Assembly: GCA_015057755.1 (NCBI GenBank)
Contig: SVDR01000095.1
Coordinates: forward strand, 1-6,490
Direction: 5' to 3'
DNA length: 6,490 nt
Source of the DNA: Lachnoclostridium sp.
Lineage (GTDB): Bacteria > Bacillota_A > Clostridia > Lachnospirales > Lachnospiraceae
Positions 1 through 6,393 of the stretch are shown one piece after another. Position 1 is the first letter of the stretch. The number at the start of each line of letters is the position of its first letter. A program made the position numbers and the translations under genes. Under the pieces are notes generated by a model that was not told the origin of the DNA, ran no database searches, and was given only the letters and a program-made list of their open reading frames with translations.

Positions 1-236
1 GCGAGGAGCACACATACGACGCTCACAACATGGAAGAAATGAAAGACATCGCAGACAACAAACCGGGCTTCATCCGTGCAATGTGGTGCGGCTGCCAGGA
101 GTGCGAGAACAAATTAAAAGAGGAAGTTGGCGTAACTTCCAGATGTATGCCGTTCGCACAGGAGAACCTTGGCGATACTTGTATCGTTTGCGGCAAACCG
201 GCTCAGAAGATGGTTTACTGGGGCAAAGCATACTAA
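1..236 (+). CDS. proS: Prolyl-tRNA synthetase, archaeal/eukaryote-like type, C-terminal fragment (5' end outside window)
   Basis: This is the last 78 or so codons of a class II prolyl-tRNA synthetase, which charges tRNA-Pro with proline in the cytoplasm. The reading frame is open to the left edge (first full codon at position 3), so the catalytic and anticodon-binding domains lie outside the window. What remains is the C-terminal zinc-binding domain found in the archaeal-type (ProS type 3) enzymes and absent from the usual bacterial type. Counting from the Met at position 30, cysteines C20, C25, C51 and C54 have the 5/26/3 spacing that I recall for the zinc ligands of the Thermus enzyme. C22 and C39 are extra. 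The protein ends in the family's typical KAY with a terminal tyrosine, whose carboxylate reaches into the active site in this class. The Met at position 30 is internal, not a start. An intrinsic terminator follows 26 bases after the stop. Confidence 0.93.
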   Translation, partial: EEHTYDAHNMEEMKDIADNKPGFIRAMWCGCQECENKLKEEVGVTSRCMPFAQENLGDTCIVCGKPAQKMVYWGKAY

Positions 237-262
237 TCTGTAAAACGGAAGATAATTATAGT

Positions 263-294
263 GCCGGGCGGCTCACAAACTCCGCCCGGCTTTT
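263..294 (+). terminator. Intrinsic terminator after proS
   Basis: A perfect 9-bp GC-rich stem, GCCGGGCGG (263-271) paired with CCGCCCGGC (282-290), encloses a 10-base loop and is followed by TTTT (291-294). It ends the proS transcript. The T tract is short (four, then CC), so some readthrough into bioY is possible. Confidence 0.9.
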
Positions 295-314
295 CCATCA
301 TACTGGTGGACAGA

Positions 315-320
315 GAAGGG
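315..320 (+). promoter_or_regulatory. Ribosome binding site that fixes the bioY start
   Basis: GAAGGG lies six bases before ATG 327. The longer open frame begins with a GTG at 261, right beside the terminator stem, and has no ribosome binding site there. This site therefore supports 327 as the true start. Confidence 0.65.
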
Positions 321-326
321 AAACAT

Positions 327-902
327 ATGAACCGTACAAAGTGGACGATTCGTGATCTGGCATTCTGTGGCCTGTTTGCGGCCCTGATCGCCGTTGGAGC
401 ATTTATTAAAATTACAATTCCGGTACAGCCGGTGCCGATGCATTTTACACTGCAGTTCTTTTTCGTACTGCTTGCGGGCCTGCTGCTCGGTGCGAGAAGG
501 GCAACAGCCAGCGTCAGCACCTATCTGATCATCGGACTTTGCGGAATTCCGGTCTTCGCATCCGGAGGAGGACCGTCTTATTTATTAAAACCGACATTCG
601 GATTCTTGATCGGCTTCGCTGTCGGAGCATATCTGGTCGGAAAAGTTTATGAGAAAATTCGAAAACGAACCTTTGGCTGGCTGCTGTTCGCTGCATTTTG
701 GGGACTGGTTGCAGACTATGCCTGCGGTATGATATATTTTTATATGTGCAGCAATTATGTGCTGCAAGTGGCTGTAAGCTGGAAACTTGTATTCATCAAC
801 TGCTTCCTGCTGACGGTCGGAGAAGATTTTGTACTCTGTATTCTGGCTGCGATGCTGGCAAAACGATTGCTTCCGGCATTTGAGCGTCTGGGCGGAGTAT
901 AA
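327..902 (+). CDS. bioY: BioY, biotin-binding S component of an ECF transporter
   Basis: This 191-residue integral membrane protein is the substrate-binding (S) component of an energy-coupling factor transporter that brings biotin across the cytoplasmic membrane. Length and about six hydrophobic segments fit the BioY family. Family landmarks are an N-terminal VPMHFTLQ-type stretch (about 36-43), a GARRATAS-type loop followed by a membrane segment (56-63), and the glycine-rich GIPVFASGGG (73-82) with LLKPTFGFLIG after it (86-96). No EcfA or EcfT gene is adjacent, so it probably docks onto a shared energising module encoded elsewhere (group II), or works alone. D167 fits the conserved Asp near the C-terminus, but the residue three positions later, usually Lys in well-studied BioY proteins, is Leu170. 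I see no GTTAAC-type BirA operator upstream. It lies 19 bases before cca and probably shares its transcript. Confidence 0.93.
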   Translation: MNRTKWTIRDLAFCGLFAALIAVGAFIKITIPVQPVPMHFTLQFFFVLLAGLLLGARRATASVSTYLIIGLCGIPVFASGGGPSYLLKPTFGFLIGFAVGAYLVGKVYEKIRKRTFGWLLFAAFWGLVADYACGMIYFYMCSNYVLQVAVSWKLVFINCFLLTVGEDFVLCILAAMLAKRLLPAFERLGGV

Positions 903-905
903 GAT

Positions 906-912
906 AAAGGAG
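906..912 (+). promoter_or_regulatory. Ribosome binding site that fixes the cca start
   Basis: AAAGGAG sits nine bases before ATG 922, in the short gap after the bioY stop. An upstream in-frame ATG at 829 lies inside bioY, has no such site, and would add 31 residues unlike the family. Confidence 0.8.
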
Positions 913-921
913 TGTGAGTCT

Positions 922-2127
922 ATGCGGATAGAAATGCCACGTGATGTGGAATGGATCATTGGAAAGATAAGAGAACATGGTTTTGAAGCGTTCGCTGTCG
1001 GCGGCTGTGTTCGCGATACACTTTTGGACCGTGAGCCGGGAGACTGGGATATTACCACTTCTGCCAAACCGGAAGAGGTAAAAAGCATTTTTGGAAAAAC
1101 CGTAGATACCGGACTTCAGCACGGAACCGTGACGATCATCAAAAACAGAAACGGCTACGAGGTAACAACCTACCGGATTGACGGCGAATACCATGACGGC
1201 CGTCACCCGGAAACGGTGGAATTCACATCCAATTTAAAAGAGGACTTAAAACGCCGTGACTTTACGATCAATGCCATGGCATACAGCCATGAAACGGAGA
1301 TCGTGGATGAATTTGGCGGAATGGAAGACTTGGCAAATAAAGTGATCCGCTGCGTGGGTCTTGCCCATGACCGGTTTACAGAGGATGCTCTGCGAATTCT
1401 TCGCGCCATTCGTTTTGCAGCTCAGCTGGGGTTTGAAATCGAGGCAGAAACGTACAAGGCCATTGCGGATATTGCTCCAAATCTGAAAAATGTCAGCAAA
1501 GAGCGAATCCAGGTGGAGTTAACGAAGCTTCTGCTTTCGGATTATCCGGAAAACATGATGATGGTGGAGGCGACCGGAATCTGCCCGTATGTAACAGCAG
1601 ATTTTGGCGAAGTATTTGAAAAAGAATGTGCGGAAAGCATAGCAAAGATCAAGGTGCTTCCGAAGGAAAAATCCATCCGTTGGGCGGGATTTCTCCGCCA
1701 TATGGAGCCGTCCAAAGTCCGGGCTATATTAAAGGGCCTGAAATTGGACAATGAAACCATCGATAATGGCAGGATCATGGTGGAGGCGGCGCAAAAACCG
1801 CTGGCTCCGGAAAAACCGCAGATTCGCCGTTTCCTGAGCAAGATGAGCCGATACCAGTTTGAAGGCTGCCTGTATCTGAAGGAGCTGGATGGAGACAATA
1901 ATATAGAAGAAATCCGCAGACTTTGGAGTGAGATTGAAGCAGACGGAGACTGCATTTCACTGAAAATGCTGGCAGTCAATGGCGGAGACCTGATGGCTGC
2001 GGGCGTGGAAAAAGGAAAAATACTGGGAGAAACTCTTGCATGGTTATTGGATCTGGTGTTAGAACACCCGGAACTGAATCAGAAAGATGCCCTGTTGAAG
2101 ATTCTGGCAGACAAAATTAGTTCATAA
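922..2127 (+). CDS. cca: CCA tRNA nucleotidyltransferase (class II)
   Basis: This 401-residue cytoplasmic enzyme builds or repairs the 3'-terminal CCA of tRNAs from CTP and ATP without a nucleic acid template. The class II signature is complete in the N-terminal half: GGCVRD (27-32), the metal-binding carboxylates of GDWDI (D41, D43), RRDFTINAM (111-119), and the nucleotide-selecting EDALRILR (154-161). A motif E-like NVSKERIQVEL follows near residue 190. The remainder is the helical body and tail that holds the tRNA. I see no HD phosphohydrolase motif, and the length of about 400 fits Gram-positive enzymes. It is closest in style to full CCA-adding enzymes, but a split CC- or A-adding role cannot be excluded from sequence alone. 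The start is set by AAAGGAG nine bases upstream. The last codons form the left arm and part of the loop of the gene's own terminator. Confidence 0.95.
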   Translation: MRIEMPRDVEWIIGKIREHGFEAFAVGGCVRDTLLDREPGDWDITTSAKPEEVKSIFGKTVDTGLQHGTVTIIKNRNGYEVTTYRIDGEYHDGRHPETVEFTSNLKEDLKRRDFTINAMAYSHETEIVDEFGGMEDLANKVIRCVGLAHDRFTEDALRILRAIRFAAQLGFEIEAETYKAIADIAPNLKNVSKERIQVELTKLLLSDYPENMMMVEATGICPYVTADFGEVFEKECAESIAKIKVLPKEKSIRWAGFLRHMEPSKVRAILKGLKLDNETIDNGRIMVEAAQKPLAPEKPQIRRFLSKMSRYQFEGCLYLKELDGDNNIEEIRRLWSEIEADGDCISLKMLAVNGGDLMAAGVEKGKILGETLAWLLDLVLEHPELNQKDALLKILADKISS

Positions 2128-2142
2128 TTTTGTCTGCTTTTT
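2107..2142 (+). terminator. Intrinsic terminator overlapping the 3' end of cca
   Basis: A perfect 12-bp stem is formed by GCAGACAAAATT (2107-2118) and AATTTTGTCTGC (2126-2137), with a 7-base loop and TTTTT at 2138-2142. The left arm is coding sequence of cca, and the stop codon 2125-2127 lies at the loop/right-arm junction. Confidence 0.92.
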
Positions 2143-2181
2143 CATATTCTGGAAATAGCTTTAAGGCAAAACGAGGAATAT

Positions 2182-2188
2182 GGAGGGG
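2182..2188 (+). promoter_or_regulatory. Ribosome binding site that decides the CotS-like start
   Basis: GGAGGGG lies six bases before GTG 2195 but directly abuts ATG 2189 and falls inside an ORF that would start at ATG 2180. Normal spacing favours the GTG. The alternative for 2180 is a weak GAGGA only two bases upstream. Confidence 0.6.
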
Positions 2189-2194
2189 ATGCGG

Positions 2195-3181
2195 GTGATT
2201 GACTGGGGAACAGAAATCGTAGAGAAATATGGATTGGAGATCATCAATGCAAGAAAAGGACGCGGCTCATGGATCTTTGACACCAATCAAGGGCTGAAAC
2301 TGTTAAAAGAATATAAGGGGAGCGTGAAACGCCTGGAATTTGAAGAGGCTGTCCTCGATACGATGAAGGAAGCCGGAGCACTTCGCGTAGACCAATATGT
2401 GCGAAACTTGGAAAATGAGCTGGTTTCCACAGCTGAGGACGGGACCAGATATCTGGTAAAAAACTGGTTTTCAGACAGGGAATGTGATCTGAAAGACAGT
2501 CAGGAGATTTTGTCAGCCGTCCGTCAGATCGCGGTTTTGCATCAATCACTCCGTCAGGTGGAAAGCAGAGAGGAGTGGAATTTAAAATCCATGATCTCTC
2601 CGCCGCTTTACGAAGCTATGGAAAAACATAACCGTGAATTGCGGAAAGCCAGAACCTTTATTCGCGGAAAAAGGAAGAAAAATGAATTTGAGCTGACTGT
2701 GATCGGAAGTTATGATCGGTTTTATGAGCAGGCACTTGAGGCAGGTCTGGGAATGAAGCGCGTATTTGAAGAGGCGGGAGAGACCATCGAACAGAAATAT
2801 TATGTCTGTCATGGAGAATTGAATCAGCATCATATTTTGATCGGACCGGATTATGTGGCAGTAACGGAATTTAATAAAATGCACATGGGGCTGCAGGTGG
2901 AAGATCTGTATTATTTCATGAGGAAAGTGATGGAAAAGCACGATTGGGATTCCGCATTGGGCAATCATATGCTTGAAGCTTATGAGCATGTGCTTCCTAT
3001 GACACAGACAGAACGGTCCTGCCTGTATTATTTGTTTTTGTATCCGGAAAAATATTGGAAACAGATCAATTTTTACTACAATGCCAATAAGGCCTGGGTC
3101 CCGGCCCGGCAGACGGAGAAGATTCTCAATCTGGAACGGCAGCAGGAACGGAGGATGGAATTTATCCGAAATATTATATAA
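2195..3181 (+). CDS. CotS-family spore coat protein, kinase-like fold
   Basis: This 328-residue protein resembles the CotS/YutH/YsxE group of spore-associated proteins, which have an aminoglycoside-phosphotransferase-like kinase fold and are deposited in the coat of endospores. Visible parts, numbered from GTG 2195, are a glycine-rich GRGSW (22-26) followed by a KLLKEY strand (35-40) that would hold the ATP lysine, and YLVKNWFSDRECD (86-98), very typical of clostridial CotS relatives. Next come the catalytic-loop equivalent HGELNQHH (206-213), then EFNKMHMG and EDLYYFMRK (225-244), and a C-terminal KYWKQINFYYNANKAW (286-301). The usual HGD and FD of the kinase core read HGE and FN here, so activity may be reduced or lost. 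Alternative starts are ATG 2180 and ATG 2189. No terminator separates it from the next promoter, and no convincing promoter was found ahead of it. The family assignment is firm; the function in this organism is inferred. Confidence 0.82.
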   Translation: MIDWGTEIVEKYGLEIINARKGRGSWIFDTNQGLKLLKEYKGSVKRLEFEEAVLDTMKEAGALRVDQYVRNLENELVSTAEDGTRYLVKNWFSDRECDLKDSQEILSAVRQIAVLHQSLRQVESREEWNLKSMISPPLYEAMEKHNRELRKARTFIRGKRKKNEFELTVIGSYDRFYEQALEAGLGMKRVFEEAGETIEQKYYVCHGELNQHHILIGPDYVAVTEFNKMHMGLQVEDLYYFMRKVMEKHDWDSALGNHMLEAYEHVLPMTQTERSCLYYLFLYPEKYWKQINFYYNANKAWVPARQTEKILNLERQQERRMEFIRNII

Positions 3182-3193
3182 CAAGGTTTTCCA

Positions 3194-3221
3194 TTGACAA
3201 ATGGTGCAAATGTGTTAAAAT
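3194..3221 (+). promoter_or_regulatory. Sigma-A promoter with extended -10, driving abgB-abgT
   Basis: A consensus -35 TTGACA (3194-3199) is separated by 16 bases from -10 TAAAAT (3216-3221). The -10 is preceded by TGT, giving an extended TGNTAAAAT element. Transcription would start near 3228, leaving a leader of about 48 bases. A 5-bp inverted repeat, CCATT and AATGG (3191-3204), straddles the -35 and could be an operator, but arms this short also arise by chance. Confidence 0.85.
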
Positions 3222-3240
3222 AAAAACAATTCACACTTTT

Positions 3241-3259
3241 TTTATAAAAAGTTTATAAA
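3241..3259 (+). repeat. Tandem TTTATAAA palindromes in the abgB leader
   Basis: The self-complementary octamer TTTATAAA occurs at 3241-3248 and again at 3252-3259, exactly 11 bases apart. The second copy runs into the AAAGGAGG ribosome binding site (3257-3264). In RNA the two copies could pair around a 3-base loop. Alternatively, ACTTTTT (3235-3241) can pair with AAAAAGT (3246-3252), which excludes the first pairing. Whether either has a role is unknown. Confidence 0.5.
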
Positions 3260-3275
3260 GGAGGATAACATAATT

Positions 3276-4709
3276 ATGAAACACTTTGTTACCCAGGCGA
3301 TTGAAGAAAAAAAAGATCTGATCGTAAATGTCAGTGATCAGATTTTTGATTTTGCAGAGATTGGTTTCCATGAGTTTAAGACAGTGGATCTTTATGAGAA
3401 GGTTTTAAAGGAAGAGGGCTTTCAGGTAGAGATGGGCCTTGCGGGAATGCCGACTGCATTTAAGGCTACATACGGTGAGGGAAAACCGGTGATCGGTCTC
3501 CTTGCTGAGTACGATGCGCTTCCGGAGCTTTCCCAGATCGGCGGATGCACAGAGCGTAAACCGAGACCGGAAGATCCGAATCCGGACGGACATGGCTGTG
3601 GACACAACCTGTTAGGTGCAGGTACCTTTGCGGCAGCTCTGGCTATGAAAAAGTATCTGGAAGAGAACCCGGGCAAGGGTACGGTTGTTTTATTTGGTTG
3701 TCCGAGTGAAGAGAAGGGCAATGGTAAGACGATCATGGCCCGTGACGGTATTTTTGACGGTGTTGATGCAGCGCTTACATGGCATCCGATGGCTGTCAAT
3801 GAAGCGTGGACCGTTTCCACACTGGCAAATGTCAGCGTATTCTTCCGTTTCAAAGGCGTGACTGCTCATGCGGCAGCAGCTCCGGAGCAGGGACGTTCCG
3901 CTCTTGACGCAGCTGAGCTTATGAGCGTTGGCGTAAACTATTTAAGAGAGCACATTATTCCGGAGGCAAGAATCCATTATGCATACCGTGATGTAGGCGG
4001 AATCGCTCCGAACGTAGTACAGGGACGCAGCTGCGTGCATTACTTCGTACGTGCTCCAAAGTCCTGGCAGGTACAGGAAATCTACAAGCGTGTGATCGAC
4101 GTGGCAGAAGGTGCTGCAAAGATGACAGGCACAGAGATGACTTACGAGCTTTATGCAGGTCTTTCCGATTATATTCCGAACAAAGCGCTTACAACTGTAA
4201 TGCATGAGTATATGAACGAGATTGGCGCTCCGGAGTACGATGAAGATGATTTTGCAATGGCAAGAAAGTTCTTACTGGAGACATCCACAGAGTCTGAGTT
4301 AGAAGCGAAGAAAGCAAACTTCCGCAAGATGTTTGGTGCGGATAAGCTGGATGAGGTTCTGGAGCATCCGATCCACACATCTATTCTTCCGCTTGACTGG
4401 CACGGTGCTCCGATGGCAGGTTCCACAGACGTTGGTGACGCAAGTTACGTGATGCCGACTGCACAGCTTACCATGGCTTCTGCAACTCTTGGAACAGCAT
4501 CCCACACATGGCAGTTCACAGCTCACGGAAACACACCGATGGCTCACAAGGCAATGCTGACAGCCGGCAAGGTGCTCGCTATGACAGGTATCCGTCTGTT
4601 CGAAGATCAGGAGCTGCTTGAAAAAGCACGCGCGGAGTGGATGGAAGAGACAGGCGGCGTTTACGAATGTCCGATTCCGAAGGATGTTAAGCCGCGTTTA
4701 AATGAATAA
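3276..4709 (+). CDS. abgB: AbgB-like M20 family aminoacylase / p-aminobenzoyl-glutamate hydrolase subunit
   Basis: This 477-residue cytoplasmic metallohydrolase of the M20D amidohydrolase group matches E. coli AbgB (about 480 residues) along its length, as recalled. Shared points are GKPVIGLLAEYDAL (69-82), GHGCGHNLLG (105-114), GCPSEEKGNGK (141-151), ALTWHP (166-171), STDVGD (383-388), SHTWQ (409-413) and the C-terminal YECPIPK (463-469). Probable metal ligands are C108, H110, E146, H170 and H410, with E145 as general base. H198 in the lid/dimerisation domain (about 185-290) should complete the active site across a dimer. In E. coli, AbgA plus AbgB cleave p-aminobenzoyl-glutamate to p-aminobenzoate and glutamate. 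No AbgA is present here, so it may act as a homodimer and its substrate is less certain. It has its own strong promoter and an AAAGGAGG site 11 bases before the ATG. It lies 54 bases before the transporter with no terminator between them. Confidence 0.9.
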   Translation: MKHFVTQAIEEKKDLIVNVSDQIFDFAEIGFHEFKTVDLYEKVLKEEGFQVEMGLAGMPTAFKATYGEGKPVIGLLAEYDALPELSQIGGCTERKPRPEDPNPDGHGCGHNLLGAGTFAAALAMKKYLEENPGKGTVVLFGCPSEEKGNGKTIMARDGIFDGVDAALTWHPMAVNEAWTVSTLANVSVFFRFKGVTAHAAAAPEQGRSALDAAELMSVGVNYLREHIIPEARIHYAYRDVGGIAPNVVQGRSCVHYFVRAPKSWQVQEIYKRVIDVAEGAAKMTGTEMTYELYAGLSDYIPNKALTTVMHEYMNEIGAPEYDEDDFAMARKFLLETSTESELEAKKANFRKMFGADKLDEVLEHPIHTSILPLDWHGAPMAGSTDVGDASYVMPTAQLTMASATLGTASHTWQFTAHGNTPMAHKAMLTAGKVLAMTGIRLFEDQELLEKARAEWMEETGGVYECPIPKDVKPRLNE

Positions 4710-4763
4710 TTTTCGTTACTAAAAGGGGACGATTATTATAAAAAAATTTAAAGGAGTTTTACT

Positions 4764-6317
4764 ATGGGTGAAAACACAAACGTAAAGAAAAGCGCGTTTG
4801 ACCGTTTCTTAGACGGTATTGAGCGCGTTGGTAACATGCTTCCGGACCCGATCACAATGTTCCTTGGTCTGGCTGTTATCGTTATGGTTCTTTCTGCAGT
4901 TCTCAGTGCAATTGGTGTAAGCGCTGTTAACCCGGCAGACGGAGCTACAGTAGAGGTATTTAACCTCATGTCTGTTGAAGGTATTCAGTACCTTTGGTCC
5001 AATGTTATTACAAACTTCTCCGGTTTCGCACCGCTTGGTATGGTACTGGTAGCAGTTATCGGTTCCTCTCTTGCTGAGAAGAGTGGTTTCCTCGTTGCAT
5101 TAATGGAGAAATTACTCGGCGGCGCTAAGGGCTGGATCGTAACAATGGCAGTTGTATTCCTCGGAATCAACTTAAACATCGCTGGTGACGCTGGTAACAT
5201 CTTACTTCCGCCGCTTGCAGCGATCCTCTTCATGTCCGTTGGACGTCATCCGTTACTTGGTATGTACACAGGTATTGCTTCCGTAGCGGTAGGTTTCTGT
5301 GCGAACATGATCCTTGGTCTTTCTGACGCTCTTGCATACGGTTTCACAGAGCCGGCAGCTCAGATGATCGATCCGACATACCAGCAGTCTATCGCGATTA
5401 ACTGGTATTTCTTAATCGTATCCTGTCTTATCCTTACAGTAACAGGTACATTATTAGTAGAGAAAGTTTTAATCAAGCGTTTCCCGATTTCCAGAGAAGA
5501 ACTTGCGAAGTATGACTTTGGTGAGGAGAGAAGAGTATTTACAGCTGCAGAGAACAAAGGCTTTAAGCTTGCAGCGATTTCCACAGTGATCCTGTTAGTA
5601 TTCGTTCTCCTTCTGTCTCTTCCGGTATTCGGACCGACAGCAATCCTTGCAGATGCATCCGGCTCCATTACAGCAAGTGCATCCCCGTTCTCCAAGGGTA
5701 TCGTGTTTACAGTTACATTATTCCTGTTTGTTCCGGGTCTCTTCTATGGTATCGGTACAGGCAAGTACAAAACAGATAAAGATGTATGGAAAGACATCAG
5801 TGAAGGTTTCGCAGAGATGGGCAGCTATGTATTCATGTGCTTCTTTATCTCCATCTTCACAAACTTCTTCTCCGTATCCAAGATCGGTACAATCGTTGCC
5901 ATCAAGGGTGCAGAGTTATTAGAGAGCATCGGTCTTGTAGGTATTCCGCTTTGCCTTGGTCTTATCGTTCTGACAGGTCTTATCAACCTTCTGATCGGTT
6001 CCGCATCTGCGAAGTGGGCGATCCTTGCTCCGATCTTCGTACCGTTAATGATGTTATTAGGTTATGACCCGGCGTTTGCACAGATCGTTTACCGTATCGG
6101 TGACTCCTTAACAAACCCGCTGTCTCCGTTATATACATACCTTCCGATCGTACTGAGCTTTGCAAGAAAGTACGACAAGAATGTAGGTATCGGTACGATC
6201 ATTGCCAATATGCTTCCGTTCTCTGCTTCCTTCGCAGTAGTATGGATCTTCCAGCTTATCGTTTGGTACACACTCAACCTTCCGCTTGGTCCGGGTGGTG
6301 TTATCTTCTTACAGTAA
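4764..6317 (+). CDS. abgT: AbgT-family transporter, probable p-aminobenzoyl-glutamate permease
   Basis: This 517-residue polytopic inner-membrane transporter is close to E. coli AbgT (508 residues) in recalled alignment. Examples are GVSAVNPADG (51-60), VITNFSGFAPLG (81-92), VGRHPLLG (159-166) and the ILAPIFVPLMMLLG-DPAFAQ block (420-440). Hydrophobic segments are visible at roughly 31-51, 88-105, 124-160, 166-190, 212-234, 268-288, 311-331, 352-370, 392-411, 415-433 and 478-500, consistent with nine helices plus re-entrant hairpins. D188, W418, P436 and R444 fit the substrate-site Asp, Trp, Pro and Arg of the YdaH/MtrF structures; the W-P-R spacing of 18 and 8 is the same as recalled for YdaH. 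An AAAGGAG site lies seven bases before the ATG. The gene ends with a double stop, TAATAA. Family members have been described as importers of p-aminobenzoyl-glutamate and as exporters of sulfonamides. Pairing with abgB favours import followed by hydrolysis here. Codon choice is strongly biased, as in highly expressed genes. Confidence 0.92.
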   Translation: MGENTNVKKSAFDRFLDGIERVGNMLPDPITMFLGLAVIVMVLSAVLSAIGVSAVNPADGATVEVFNLMSVEGIQYLWSNVITNFSGFAPLGMVLVAVIGSSLAEKSGFLVALMEKLLGGAKGWIVTMAVVFLGINLNIAGDAGNILLPPLAAILFMSVGRHPLLGMYTGIASVAVGFCANMILGLSDALAYGFTEPAAQMIDPTYQQSIAINWYFLIVSCLILTVTGTLLVEKVLIKRFPISREELAKYDFGEERRVFTAAENKGFKLAAISTVILLVFVLLLSLPVFGPTAILADASGSITASASPFSKGIVFTVTLFLFVPGLFYGIGTGKYKTDKDVWKDISEGFAEMGSYVFMCFFISIFTNFFSVSKIGTIVAIKGAELLESIGLVGIPLCLGLIVLTGLINLLIGSASAKWAILAPIFVPLMMLLGYDPAFAQIVYRIGDSLTNPLSPLYTYLPIVLSFARKYDKNVGIGTIIANMLPFSASFAVVWIFQLIVWYTLNLPLGPGGVIFLQ

Positions 6318-6351
6318 TAAGCTGCATAGTTGGACAACCGTATACAGACAA

Positions 6352-6369
6352 AATCTGGCAGTCCAGATT
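6352..6369 (+). other. Small stem-loop in the abgT 3' untranslated region
   Basis: AATCTGG (6352-6358) and CCAGATT (6363-6369) form a perfect 7-bp stem around a CAGT tetraloop, 34 bases after the stop. It has no T tract, so it is not a terminator by itself. A 7-base direct repeat, AGACAAA, lies on each side (6346-6352 and 6372-6378). Its role is unknown. Confidence 0.45.
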
Positions 6370-6393
6370 GTAGACAAAGTAATTATTAAACTC

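Noticed and set aside
261..326. N-terminal extension of bioY from GTG 261
   Set aside because: The start codon lies at the base of the proS terminator stem, has no ribosome binding site, and the added 22 residues are not BioY-like. ATG 327 has GAAGGG at good spacing.
237..326. BirA operator upstream of bioY
   Set aside because: No GTTAAC half-sites in inverted orientation occur in the gap.
829..921. N-terminal extension of cca from ATG 829
   Set aside because: It lies wholly inside bioY in another frame, lacks a ribosome binding site, and adds residues unlike the family. ATG 922 with AAAGGAG is clearly better.
585..1206. Minus-strand open frames across bioY and cca
   Set aside because: These are shadows of two well-supported genes, with no family resemblance and no start signals.
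2143..2150. CATATTCT as a sporulation sigma factor -10 for the CotS-like gene
   Set aside because: It only partly resembles the sigma-E and sigma-K elements, and no matching -35 lies at the right distance outside the terminator hairpin.
2582..3184. 200-residue open frame on the minus strand opposite the CotS-like gene
   Set aside because: It is fully antisense to a gene with clear family motifs, resembles no known protein, and is typical of a codon-bias shadow.
4710..4763. Separate promoter or terminator between abgB and abgT
   Set aside because: No TTGACA/TATAAT pair or hairpin with a T tract is visible. The AT-rich gap contains only a ribosome binding site.
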